DNA of 64,000 bases from Astropecten irregularis (GCA_963971285.1 OZ020249.1:5890001-5954000); one strand, 5' to 3'. Shown: positions 51,772 to 61,659, numbered from the stretch's first letter. Translations and numbers: made by a program. The notes: generated from the letters alone by a model not told the origin.

Positions 51772-52231
51772 CTGTCAAATAAAGAAAGAGGAAAATGAAT
51801 GAAACAGAAAGGAATTGTAGATTCTCAATGCAGAAGGCCCATTAAAGGACTGGATGGGTCAGATGGTATAGCACAGGTACGGCATACCTTGTCCGCCGCA
51901 CAGGAGCATATCAACAGTAAGGGTTTGCATCTATGTTGGTGAAATGATTATGAAAATGCTTATATAAGAAAATACAATAATTAACCATGTTAACACGTCT
52001 TCTATTTTCAAGAGTGGGGAGTCTATAAAGTGCACATAAATAAATGAGATGAAAGATCACTAGAGAAAGACGGACATTCACTTGAGTGGCAATACCTGAC
52101 TCATGATGATTACTAGAAGGAGACAGACACTCACTTGAGTGGCAATACCTGACTCATGATGATTACTAGAAGGAGACAGACACTCACTTGGTTGCCATAG
52201 ACAATGTCTGTCTCCCTCTAGTGATCATCAT
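51772..52231. repeat. HMBS-exon module 6, right part with 53-bp repeats and hairpin
   Basis: Copy of 44922-45381. 53-bp units start at 52086 and 52139. Confidence 0.8.
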
Positions 52232-52458
52232 GACTAACAAAATGGCCTCAAATTACACAAAAATCCTTGCATGACAACTTGATTGGCATTTTTCTTGCTG
52301 GGAATGGTTCCTGGTAGTCATAGCTAGCTATGAGGAAGGTAGCGCGCATTTCTGAAAAAAGGCGGTTTGGGACCAAAATTGAAAAAAGCTGCTGTGGGGG
52401 ACCCACATGTATTTTTCTGAAATTTGACTGACTACCAAAATGGCCTCAAATTACACCC
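52232..52458 (+). repeat. Last satellite block, truncated
   Basis: About 1.15 monomers. It ends after CAAATTACACC, a different phase from all other blocks, and runs directly into unrelated sequence. Extra bases (GACCCACATGTATTT) mark it as a degenerate edge monomer. Confidence 0.85.
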
Positions 52459-52830
52459 AAATTTCAAACTCTAGCAGAAAAAAGTGTCTCATAGTCTAAG
52501 TACAGTTTTTATGGTGCCTGCTCTACTGCTTTTTCGCATATCGTGTGGTGCTATACTTGGATTTTCGGCCATGAACATGACTTTGGAATTTGGCAAGGCC
52601 CATACTATCCTATAGAGGACATCTGGGGCTACACTTCATGCAAGTTTCAGCTCGATTGACACAGTATTGAGAGAGAAATTTCAAACTCTAGCAGAAAAAA
52701 GTGTCTCTTAGTCTAAGTGCAGTTTTTTTGGCCGCCTGCTCTGCCGTTTTGTCGAATAGCGTGTGCCAAATTCCAAATTCATGTTCATGGCCGAAAATAC
52801 AAGTATAGCACTTCACGAAATGCGAGAAAG
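52459..52830. repeat. Direct and inverted duplications at the satellite edge
   Basis: AAATTTCAAACTCTAGCAGA begins at 52459 and again at 52676, with similarity over ~100 bp (217-bp period). In addition, 52535-52598 and 52761-52824 are imperfect inverted arms sharing GCTATACTT and TTTTCGGCCATGAACATGA. The segment can fold into a long hairpin. No gene is seen. Confidence 0.75.
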
Positions 52831-52867
52831 TAGGAAATTTTTGCCCCATGAGGAAAATGCCAAATTC

Positions 52868-52902
52868 TGATATATTTCAAGCGAGTCCGGTGTCCGACTT
52901 GA
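52868..52902 (+). repeat. Diverged copy of module sequence in the flank
   Basis: GATATATTTCAAGCGAGTCC and the following bases match the end of the 183-bp insertion (around 1252-1290 and 4176-4215) with several substitutions. This stretch outside the array shares ancestry with the module. Confidence 0.55.
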
Positions 52903-53177
52903 TTTTTTTGGAGTCTTCTTCTAGTTTTCTTGCAAATTCTGAAAAGTCAAGATAATATTTGAAATGGGTTTTCAGACACAAAAAAACTGGTCTGGTGCTT
53001 GAAATCAAAAGTTTGAGACCCAGGGCAGGAGGATATTTTTTTGGGGACTCACGCATCCAGATCCATGTAGTCAGATTTTGTGTTTGGATTTTGGAAAGTG
53101 GAAATAAAAATTTAGGGGAATTGTATTTCACAAGTTGGCCAAAAAGTTTTTACCCATTTTTGTTATCCGGTTTTATT

Positions 53178-53219
53178 GTAACCCTAAGGTCCCAGTCCCC
53201 ATGTCAGACCTAGGGTTAC
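53178..53219. repeat. Short hairpin with CCCTAA/TAGGG arms
   Basis: GTAACCCTAAGGTC (53178-53191) faces GACCTAGGGTTAC (53207-53219) across a 15-base loop. It could be the fused ends of a degraded element. It is a single copy, not a telomere array. Confidence 0.55.
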
Positions 53220-53675
53220 GTACGATCATCGCAACTAATCTACATTGTAAAAAGTGAGATTTTCAGTGTTTTTTTACCTAGGCCCACCTACAAAAAAAAA
53301 AGTACAATTAATTAGGCCTAGGCCTATATAGTTTATACACTTCGAATGCAGCGGTAGCCTTTTTTATCAAAACGCCCTCTGTTGGTCCCATGGGTTTGTG
53401 CACAAGTGATGGCCGTCAGTGGAATTCTTTCCGATTTGTTGAGATATAGATGGAGACCGACGTATGAAGGCAAACCACCAAACACAACCATGCACGGTTT
53501 AATGGGAAGGCCACTGGTCCCCTGCTTACCGGCTGCTTTATGTTACGAGTTGATGTTAGTGAAACCGGCGAAACGACTTAGTCTCCTATTCGTGCCGCTT
53601 TATAGAAAGAATGATAGGCTGGATTGGGCTGCGCAAATAAATAAATGAATAATAATCATGTAGGCGGGTTAATGC
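53220..53675. other. Non-repetitive stretch, no gene recognised
   Basis: Contains a TAGGCCTAGGCCTAT word and CGCCCTCTGTTGG, and an open frame from an ATG at 53409 to the stop at 53646-53648 (about 79 codons) with no recognisable domain. It may be sequence upstream of the promoter-like segment that follows. Confidence 0.4.
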
Positions 53676-53750
53676 TACGTCACATTTTCAGCCCTCGCGC
53701 GCTGTGCACGTGACTTGTGCACGTGGCCGGAGTATCCGATTCGTCTTCAG
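53676..53750 (+). promoter_or_regulatory. Promoter-like segment with two CACGTG E-boxes
   Basis: TGTGCACGTG occurs twice in direct order, with CACGTG at 53707-53712 and 53720-53725, followed by GGCCGGAG. A CRE-like TACGTCAC lies at about 53677-53684. It is locally GC- and CpG-rich (CCTCGCGCGC) in an AT-rich region. It precedes a perfect GTAAGT donor. Promoter function is inferred from composition and position only. Confidence 0.4.
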
Positions 53751-53810
53751 GAAGTGCTACCACCAACTTTGACTGCGATTTGGTCTCGGGCGACGTTGAA
53801 GGACAATATC
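53751..53810 (+). other. Candidate first exon ending at a GTAAGT donor
   Basis: GTAAGT at 53811-53816 is a consensus donor. A TCTTCAG ends at 53750, so 53751-53810 could be an internal exon, or the exon could begin further upstream as a first exon. It is open in two plus frames, but neither leaves the phase needed to join directly to the exon at 57071, so a 5' untranslated role or missing exons must be assumed. Confidence 0.3.
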
Positions 53811-54062
53811 GTAAGTAATGAGTTCGGCGTGGGTAAGCCATTTTATAATTTATTTTTCAATGATCGGTGGTACGATAGTGCCTAGAAGTAGTACAATTTT
53901 AAAACACATTCTAGTAGTTATACAGAGCTAATTATGCCCAACCTCCTCCAAGTCAAATTACTATAGACAACCATACACAATATGCAAAATTCATACATTA
54001 TGTAGGGCCTATTACTACTAGGCTGTGCAGCAACCATACACAGCTAATGCCAACTCCTCCTA

Positions 54063-56708
54063 GGGACAACCATACACAAGGCTTCATACGTCTTGTAGTG
54101 CAGCAACCATGCACAGCTAATGCCAACCCCTCCTAGGGACAACCATACACAAGGCTTCATACGTCTTGTAGTGCAGCAACCATACACAGCTAATGCCAAC
54201 TCCTCCTAGGGACAACCATACACAAGGCTTCATACGTCTTGTAGTGCAGCAACCATACACTGCTAATGCCAACTCCTCCTAGGGACAACCATACACAAGG
54301 CTTCATACATCTTGTAGTGCAGCAACCATGCACAACTAATGCCAACTTGACATCCAACTCTCCTCCTAGGGACAACCATACACAAGGCTTCATACGTCTT
54401 GTAGTGCAGCAACCATGCACAACTAATGCCAACTTGACAACCAACTCTCCTCCAAGGGACAACCATACACAAGGCTTCATACATCTTGTAGTGCAGCAAC
54501 CACGCACAACTAATGCCAACTTGACATCCAACTCTCCTCCAAGGGACAACCATACACACTGGGCTTCATACGTCTTGTAGTGCAGCAACCATGCACAACT
54601 AATGCCAACTTGACAACCAACTCTCCTCCAAGGGACAACCATACACAAGGCTTCATACGTCCTGTAGTGCAGCAACCATGCACAGCTAATGCCAACTTGA
54701 CAACCAACTCTCCTCCAAGGGACAACCATACACAAGGCTTCATACGTCCTGTAGTGCAGCAACCATACACAGCTAATGCCAACTTGACAACCAACTCTCC
54801 TCCAAGGGACAACCATACACAAGGCTTCATACGTCCTGTAGTGCAGCAACCATACACAGCTAATGCCAACTTGACAACCAACTCTCCTCCAAGGGACAAC
54901 CATACACAAGGCTTCATACGTCCTGTAGTGCAGCAACCATGCACAGCTAATGCCAACTTGACAACAACTCTCCTCCAAGGGACAACCATACACAAGGCTT
55001 CATACGTCCTGTAGTGCAGCAACCATGCACAACTAATGCCAACTTGACAACCAACTCTCCTCCAAGGGACAACCATACAAGTACAGGGCTTCATACATCT
55101 TGTAGTGCAGCAACCATACACAACTAATGCCAACTTGACATCCAACTCTCCTCCAAGGGACAACCATACACACTGGGCTTCATACGTCTTGTAGTGCAGC
55201 AACCATGCACAACTAATGCCAACTTGACAACCAACTCTCCTCCAAGGGACAACCATACACAAGGCTTCATACGTCCTGTAGTGCAGCAACCATGCACAGC
55301 TAATGCCAACTTGACAACCAACTCTCCTCCAAGGGACAACCATACACAAGGCTTCATACGTCCTGTAGTGCAGCAACCATGCACAACTAATGCCAACTTG
55401 ACAACCAACTCTCCTCCAAGGGACAACCATACACAAGGCTTCATACGTCCTGTAGTGCAGCAACCATACACAGCTAATGCCAACTTGACAACCAACTCTC
55501 CTCCAAGGGACAACCATACACAAGGCTTCATACGTCCTGTAGTGCAGCAACCATGCACAGCTAATGCCAACTTGACAACCAACTCTCCTCCAAGGGACAA
55601 CCATACACAAGGCTTCATACGTCCTGTAGTGCAGCAACCATACACAGCTAATGCCAACTTGACAACCAACTCTCCTCCAAGGGACAACCATACACAAGGC
55701 TTCATACGTCCTGTAGTGCAGCAACCATACACAGCTAATGCCAACTTGACAACCAACTCTCCTCCAAGGGACAACCATACACAAGGCTTCATACGTCCTG
55801 TAGTGCAGCAACCATGCACAACTAATGCCAACTTGACAACCAACTCTCCTCCAAGGGACAACCATACACGTACAGGGCTTCATACATCTTGTAGTGCAGC
55901 AACCATACACAACTAATGCCAACTTGACAACCAACTCTCCTCCAATGGGACAACCATACACAGGGCTTCATACATCCTGTAGTGCAGCAACCATGCACAA
56001 CTAATGCCAACTTGACAACCAACTCTCCTCCAAGGGACAACCATACACAAGGCTTCATACGTCCTGTAGTGCAGCAACCATGCACAACTAATGCCAACTT
56101 GACAACCAACTCTCCTCCAAGGGACAACCATACACAAGGCTTCATACATCCTGTAGTGCAGCAACCATGCACAACTAATGCCAACTTGGCAACCAACTCT
56201 CCTCCAAGGGACAACCATACACAAGGCTAGGCTTCATACATCTTGTAGTGCAGCAACCATGCACAGCTAATGCCAACTTGACAACCAACTCTCCTCCAAG
56301 GGACAACCATACACAAGGCTTCATACATCTTGTAGTGCAGCAACCATGCACAGCTAATGCCAACTTGACAACCAACTCTCCTCCAAGGGACAACCACGCA
56401 CAAGGCTTCATACATCGTGTAGTGCAGCAACCATACACAACTAATGCCAACTTGACAACCAACTCTCCTCCAAGGGACAACCACGCACAAGGCTTCATAC
56501 GTCCTATAGTGCAGCAACCATGCACAGCTAATGCCAACTTGACAACCAACTCTCCTCCAAGTGACAACCATGCACAAGGCTTCATACGTCATGTAGTGCA
56601 GCAACCATGCACAGCTAATGCCAACTTGACAACCAACTCTCCTCCAAGGGACAACCATACACAAGGCTTCATACATCTTGTAGTGCAGCAACCATGCACA
56701 GCTAATGC
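54063..56708 (+). repeat. 73/87-bp minisatellite array, about 31 units
   Basis: Units begin at GGGACAACCATACACAAGG. The first spacings are 73 bp (54063, 54136, 54209, 54282); from 54282 on they are mostly 87 bp (54369, then 54632 to 54719). The 87-bp unit adds a 14-base segment of the type TTGACATCCAACTC. A degenerate unit precedes the array at ~53930-54060. Because 87 is a multiple of three and the unit happens to lack stops, long open frames run on both strands; they are not taken as genes. Confidence 0.95.
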
Positions 56709-57070
56709 ACAGTGCATTATTTTGCTGGTGCGTCCTAATTATGCATTGTTTGAAACATCAGGCTTTCTAACTTTTTTTGAATTTGTTTTGGAGGAAATAT
56801 CAACAGGTTCATGTAATAATCCTCTCCTTTATTTTATTTTTAATGATTATCTGGGTCTGTCTCTACCATGGCTATTTCATTGCAGTTGTCTTGTATATAT
56901 GTAAGATAAAAGTTTAAACCAAGATTTGCCTATGGCAGGTACAAATATGGTCAGAATGAACTTGCCTACCCCAAACTGAACGCACTTAATTTGTATCACA
57001 ACATCTTGTTGTAAAGCTGTACTTTGATCTGTGCTTAATTTTTTTTTTAATTATTCATTACTTCCTTCAG
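56709..57070. other. Intron-like AT-rich stretch
   Basis: Leads to the acceptor at 57070. A 15-base microexon-like segment (acceptor TTTCATTGCAG, donor GTAAGA near 56901) can be drawn but has no support. No other feature is seen. Confidence 0.4.
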
Positions 57071-57143
57071 ATTTCTGCAGTTGGTAGGTCGTGCTGCTGA
57101 TAACACAATGATTGAGGAGTCGCTAACCCTAAGTGTCCCCGAG
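57071..57143 (+). CDS. Exon of Ulp1/SENP-like protease (upstream of the catalytic exon)
   Basis: 73 bp between a CTTCCTTCAG acceptor and a GTACGA donor. Read with one base left over at the start, it gives 24 codons without a stop, ending SLTLSVPE. It finishes in phase 0, which matches the start of the exon at 58181, and SLTLSVPE-VKQQ resembles the stretch just before the Gln-Cys motif in Ulp1-family proteases. The exon is not recognisable on its own; the call depends on the next exon. Its own upstream partner, which should carry the catalytic His and Asp, was not found. Confidence 0.55.
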
Positions 57144-57611
57144 GTACGATGGTTTTTGTCAGATACAGAAAGTTCTGAAAATATATTATTGTCATATGAT
57201 TTTAGACTATTTTGGCAATAGCCAATATGGTTTTGCATTTTATGTACTGAAGAATAATGCACAGTGACATTATTATGCGGTTGATCGCTCACAATATAAT
57301 TTGTATATACTATACTGCCACTGAACTCAAAACCTCAGTTTTTCCTGGAAGGTGGCTCTATACCTCTATGGTATGTTTTTCAAAGGTAGCAAATTATTAC
57401 GCTCAAAACTTAAGTATAATAATTATTATCATTATACAAAATGTATATAGTGCCATTTGTTTAATTCTATTCATTCTTTCTAATTAGTAGGAGAGAGTGT
57501 ATGTTTTTGTTTGTTACAAAAAATCACCAATCCCAGTCAAATTCTTTTTTGTTGTTATTACTCTGCATGCTTAGTTTAGTTGCAGAGCTCTAGAGGTGCC
57601 ATCCAACTTGT
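57144..57611. other. Intron, no other feature seen
   Basis: AT-rich with stops in all frames. It lies between two exons of the protease-like gene. Confidence 0.45.
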
Positions 57612-57850
57612 TGAGATCCTGAGATAAATTATCTTGGGATGACGACATATTACGGGCAGGATGATGACATCCTGAGATAATTTATCACAGGATGACGACA
57701 TCCTAAAATCAAGATGTCGACATCCTAAGACAATTTATCACGGTATGACGAGATCCTAAAATCAAGGATGTCGACATCATAAGACAGTTTATCACGGTAT
57801 GACGAGATCCTAAAATCAAGTGATAAATTAACTCAGGATGTCGTCGTCTT
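57612..57850. repeat. Palindromic ~54-bp tandem repeat with inverted ends
   Basis: GACATCCTGAGATAATTTAT (57666) recurs with changes at 57719 and 57773, spacings 53 and 54. Perfect 12-bp palindromes GATGTCGACATC lie at about 57713 and 57767. The outer parts (ATCCTGAGATAAATTATC at ~57617 and the reverse of GATAAATTAACTCAGGATGT near 57822) form inverted ends. It is probably a small intronic mobile repeat. Confidence 0.7.
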
Positions 57851-58180
57851 GCCCCAAAAATCAATGACTCCGTTTATTGCATTCTTACCTAGCGACATCA
57901 TTCATACAATCAAATCACAACAATGAAAGTAAAAAAAACTCCAAAAAAAATATCATCTCATACACAAAAAAGTGGTTTAGAAAATGAGCAGAGAAACAGG
58001 GATCTTAGCAGCATAGGAGTAAAGAAAAGGACAACAGAACAAGGTTAACAGTACAGACAATATTATGCTACATACATGTATTAATACGATATACAGATTC
58101 AATGGGCATCAGTCAACTACTTTTTGACTCACCCTAGCCTATATAGTGTCATAAATTCTGTTCTCCTAAATCTTTTGCAG
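57851..58180. other. Intron, no other feature seen
   Basis: AT-rich, ends in the TCTTTTGCAG acceptor of the catalytic exon. Confidence 0.45.
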
Positions 58181-58249
58181 GTAAAACAGCAAGACAGCCC
58201 TCACAACTGTGGTGTATTTCTGATCGCAATTTTCGAAGCTTTCTTGTTG
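58181..58249 (+). CDS. Exon of Ulp1/SENP-like cysteine protease with Gln-Cys motif
   Basis: 69 bp (23 codons, phase 0 at both ends) between TCTTTTGCAG and a perfect GTAAGT donor. It encodes VKQQDSPHNCGVFLI followed by FEAFLL. QQ, five residues, then CG plus VF is the C48 (Ulp1/SENP) active-site pattern. The second Gln forms the oxyanion hole and the Cys is the nucleophile that cleaves SUMO or a related ubiquitin-like protein. Both residues are present, so this exon looks functional. The full domain (~200 residues, with His and Asp) cannot be assembled from the window. It could belong to a host deSUMOylase-like gene or to a transposon that carries a Ulp1 domain. Confidence 0.8.
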
Positions 58250-58719
58250 GTAAGTATTTTATCCTTTTTTCTTTGTTTCTCCAACGTTTTACATTGAAGT
58301 GCCATATGGTGTGAAACTTTATTTCGCAAAGTTTCTTTTCATGTTTGAATAGGGGTCGAAGCACTGACTTGTGAACCAGTAAATGTGCTTTCCAAGCATA
58401 AGTAATTTGGACTATTTTTGGAGGGGGCTAATTTATTAATTTCAGTTTCACTTGAGTAAATTTGAGTCAAATCACATGGATTTGTTGTTCCTGGCTTCTC
58501 TTCTCTTTGGGCCTTGTGCGATTCCTTGCCCTGCATTTATCGACTGTAGCCCCGGCCAATGAATCTTATTATCATGTTAATGTTTTGTGCAATGGCAAGT
58601 ACATTTCTCCAGGCGGCACAGGACACAACACAATGGCACTTTGAGATGAATACATTGGTCGTACCTTTTTTTTTACCACATTAAGGAATTTTGATTAAAT
58701 TTATTTGGTGACTTTTCAG
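58250..58719. other. Intron, no other feature seen
   Basis: Starts GTAAGT, ends in ACTTTTCAG. Small open frames on both strands lack recognisable domains. Confidence 0.5.
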
Positions 58720-58788
58720 AGTGGAGTTGGAAACTTTGTTAACATCTGCATCAATGGAGTCAAGATGAGAAGGAGACTGATGAGGCTG
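58720..58788 (+). CDS. Exon following the protease catalytic exon
   Basis: 69 bp (23 codons, phase 0 at both ends), acceptor ACTTTTCAG, donor GTACAT. It encodes SGVGNFVNICINGVKMRRRL and three more residues. Joined to the preceding exon, it gives the helical, basic tail usual after the catalytic Cys in Ulp1-type domains. The matching phase and identical length support real exon status. The sequence itself is not diagnostic. Confidence 0.6.
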
Positions 58789-59164
58789 GTACATGACTAT
58801 AATAGCATGCATTGCCAAGGCTCATCACCAGTATAACAAGCAATTACAACACTTTTTGAGTTTTGTTTAGATACCTTACAACTGAATGCTCAAACTATCA
58901 ATCTCGTATTTTAAACGTACCATGCTCTTTCAGCATTGTGTGTGTGTTAATTCCATTTTTTTCTGAAACAAAAAAATATTAAGAACGGGAAGGCAAGATT
59001 GTGTTGTTTTTAACACTGTTACAATTTCCTAGATCTGTTAAAATCAGGTTTACCTTGCTTTCATTATGTATTCCTTTGGATAATACATTTTTTAAATCAT
59101 TAAGTATAACCACAAGCAAAAGTGACTAAACTTTAAGTCATTGAGAAGTGAATATGGGAAATTG
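58789..59164. other. Non-coding, no feature seen
   Basis: Downstream intron or flank. AT-rich, without clear exon signals. Confidence 0.4.
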
Positions 59165-59240
59165 ATGGAATGGGATTTGAACCAGTAACCTCTGAAATAC
59201 CGTACTAGTGCTCTTATCAACTGAGAACACCAGCCCTACA
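59165..59240 (-). repeat. tRNA-like sequence (SINE head or pseudo-tRNA)
   Basis: On the minus strand TTCTCAGTTGATAAGAGCA resembles the tRNA A box and D arm, and GGTTACTGGTTCAAATCCC, about 30 bases later, resembles the B box. The T stem and acceptor stem pair poorly, so it is not a working tRNA. A tRNA-derived SINE is the likeliest source. Confidence 0.5.
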
Positions 59241-60205
59241 TTGGTGGTGTCCCTAATACTCAATTATCTTTGCTCGTTTGGCAGTCAGGAGCCATAAAAC
59301 CACTCACATATCCATTATATCCCAAGGATCATTTAAGATCTGTTTTTCAAAACGTAACTATAGTATAACGATTGAAGACATTTTGCGGGAATCAGTCAAA
59401 CAACAGCTGACTTGTGTGGTAGCATTGTTCCTATTATCAATATACGCGACAATACACTATTATTGTACATTATTATACCCCAACTGCATCAATTTTTCTT
59501 CACATTTGATAGTCGGCATGGACCATTTCCTTAAGGGTCTCATATCACAACAAGGGTAGGGTTAATACAAATTGTTATAAAAATGACCGTACATAATTAT
59601 AGAACACCATGAATATCTTGATGTGTGTATTAAAGGTATGATTCTGTACATGATTGGTAAAGGTCACAGAACAGCACTCACTTTGTCGAATCCAGCATGT
59701 ACATGAAATAATAAAGCTGGGAAATTTTGAGCTCAATTGGACATCTGAGTCAGGAGAAAATAGTGAAAAACCGACTCAGTTTTATAAAAATGATTTTGAT
59801 CTTTGTTTTACTAATTCTGGATGAATACCCCATTTCTGTTTGGGTATGTTACCAATCCCGTACTGCACCTCTAGGAGACTTGTATCTCAACTCTGCGCCA
59901 TTGATAATGTACAAATGTTAGTTTTTGTGACCCCATTGCAAAATTTATAGTTTTTGAGGACTAGTTAAACACTTAAAGCTATCATTTTGTTTGTTTGATG
60001 TACGTGAACTCTATCCCAAGTGTATGCCTTACCTGGTTCTAAAAAAAAATTCGCTTTTGAGCAGTATGGAAACTGTGGTAAAATACATTAGTGTAAGAGA
60101 GCATGAGCTTGAATGAAGAGCCCTTTTTTATTAGCGTGATCATGATAAAAATGTGCTCTGAAATGTGACTGCACTGAATGGTCAAACCTCAATGATACAC
60201 CGTGA
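59241..60205. other. Non-coding, no gene recognised
   Basis: Open frames of 64-93 codons near 59278 and 59727 have no recognisable domain and no splice support. Confidence 0.4.
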
Positions 60206-60388
60206 CAGCGCCGCTTCTTTGGAAAACGTCGCCCGGGGCAAGCCCTAAATTTCCGCCCCTAATTCCAATTTCAACTTAACAGGTCCTGTATTCTTTGTTT
60301 CTCTATTTTTGCCTTTGCGTTTTTGCGCCCCCTAAAAAGTGGCGCCCGGGGCACGTGCCTCCGTTACCCCACCCTAATTATGCCACTG
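60206..60388 (-). mobile_element. Degraded hAT-like element end
   Basis: On the minus strand it starts CAGTGGCATAATTAGGGTGG, very like the CAGTGGCGTAACTAGGG end common to hAT elements, and finishes near GAAGCGGCGCTG. It is GC-rich, with GCCCGGGGCA present twice (near 60230 and 60345). The two ends are only weakly inverted and no clean 8-bp target duplication is seen. Confidence 0.5.
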
Positions 60389-60728
60389 ACGATACATTAT
60401 ACATTACAAATTACCCCAGTTACCCACATAATTGGGAATCAGACATAACAAAATGACATTACCGAAATTACCGATTAATAACTAACGAATTTCGATGGAT
60501 CTACAAAATATTGTGTTAAAAATGTTTTTAATTGTGTGTTATGTGCTTCCTTTTATATCCCAAAGTTATTATGATGTGAAAGTTTGCATGTTCCATGGAG
60601 AAAACCGTGACAGTGTTATTCTATGTGTATAATAAACAATAAAATACAATTTATCAAACAATTTTTTTAAAGAAACTATGCCCTACATAGATCGTTGTTT
60701 TCTTACTGTGTTTTGTTTTATTGTTCAG
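60389..60728. other. Non-coding, no feature seen
   Basis: AT-rich. Ends with a pyrimidine-rich TTTTATTGTTCAG that may be an acceptor. Confidence 0.4.
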
Positions 60729-60782
60729 TATAGTTCTCTTGATGAGCCTCAGTCTAATGGCAACACGTTATTTAAACACTCG
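60729..60782 (+). CDS. Candidate further exon of the protease-like gene
   Basis: 54 bp (18 codons, phase 0) between TTGTTCAG and GTAAAA, encoding YSSLDEPQSNGNTLFKHS. Phase and strand agree with the three better exons upstream, but the sequence is not recognisable and the donor is weak. The open frame also continues to a stop near 60957, so it could be a last exon instead. Confidence 0.25.
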
Positions 60783-61659
60783 GTAAAATTAAAAATGAAG
60801 ATAGACACAAAGTTGGAGATTTTAGTCAAATTCACTCTGTTCCGTTTCTGTTGCTATCTGGCCAACAATGCATGCATCATTTCTACCAACATTCATTATC
60901 ATAAAAGAAATAAACCTTACGTAATAAGGGAGTGGCGATTTAGTGGTGTTGCATTTTGAAACATTGTATATGAATCAAGTAAAGGATGAAAAGGTAACGT
61001 GTAAAACACCTTCCCAATGCAATCGGTTGTGTGTAAAAAGGCAAATGTAATGAGGACACTACGTACATTAAACAAAAAAGTAAAAGGAAACAATGTACAA
61101 CCATACATAAAAGGAGAGACAACAATAATTATTTATTGTAGGGGGACATGCGACGTGGCTTTAAGCATTAATGGGGAATACGATTTAACTACAGATGCAT
61201 GTACGCTTACCACTTGTTTGCACTTACTGCCAATCAGTATCATAATTTAAATTCGAAATGAGGGTATTTTCTGGTTTTCAGCCGAAAATGTATTAGCTTC
61301 ACTTGTTATCTTCTTCATAATTTTTGTCTGGGCCACTTTGGCCAGAGAAATGATATCAATTTTGAATCTCCATTCAGCCATAAATTGGAACCGAAATACG
61401 AGATGATGTATTGAAGTGAGTTTATCAATTTTCAGACAATCGGGTTAATATCAACCTCAATGAATTGAAGATTTTCATGTGCTTTTCATATCCAATTACA
61501 TTAATGTAAAAAAGGGTAATAATACTCATAAAATGAATAACAACTGATAATAATTGGCATAGGCTCCCTTCACATGTGGTATCGAGTGTAAAACCCATCA
61601 CCATATCGATACATTTATGAGGTCTTTGATCATGTGGATAATAAGATGAGGTCCCCAAC
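60783..61659. other. Non-coding, no feature seen
   Basis: AT-rich. Several CAG acceptor-like sites (near 61281 and 61436) but no convincing exon. Confidence 0.4.

Larger units (their letters stand above)
38635..52340 (+). repeat. Large tandem duplication, period 6850
   Basis: Copy 1 is about 38641-45490, copy 2 about 45491-52340. Each holds satellite, then the HMBS-exon module, 53-bp repeats, hairpin, and the first part of the next satellite block. Exons, palindromes and all markers sit exactly 6850 bp apart. I found only one substitution in the parts compared (C at 38951, A at 45801). The breakpoints lie inside satellite monomers. Confidence 0.9.

Noticed and set aside
53178..53219. Telomere-like CCCTAA and TAGGG words
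   Set aside because: Only single copies in a short hairpin, with no tandem array.
53382..53648. Open frame of about 80 codons before the promoter-like segment
   Set aside because: No domain, no splice evidence, only moderate length. Left as unannotated sequence.
54190..56904. Long open frames on both strands (up to 483 codons) in the minisatellite, with 29-residue repeats
   Set aside because: The 87-bp period is a multiple of three and the unit happens to lack stops in several frames on both strands, so open frames arise automatically. There are no convincing start contexts, no splice logic and no known domain.
60206..60388. Clean target duplication for the hAT-like fragment
   Set aside because: GATACA occurs on both sides but not in register with the element ends, so no duplication is claimed.
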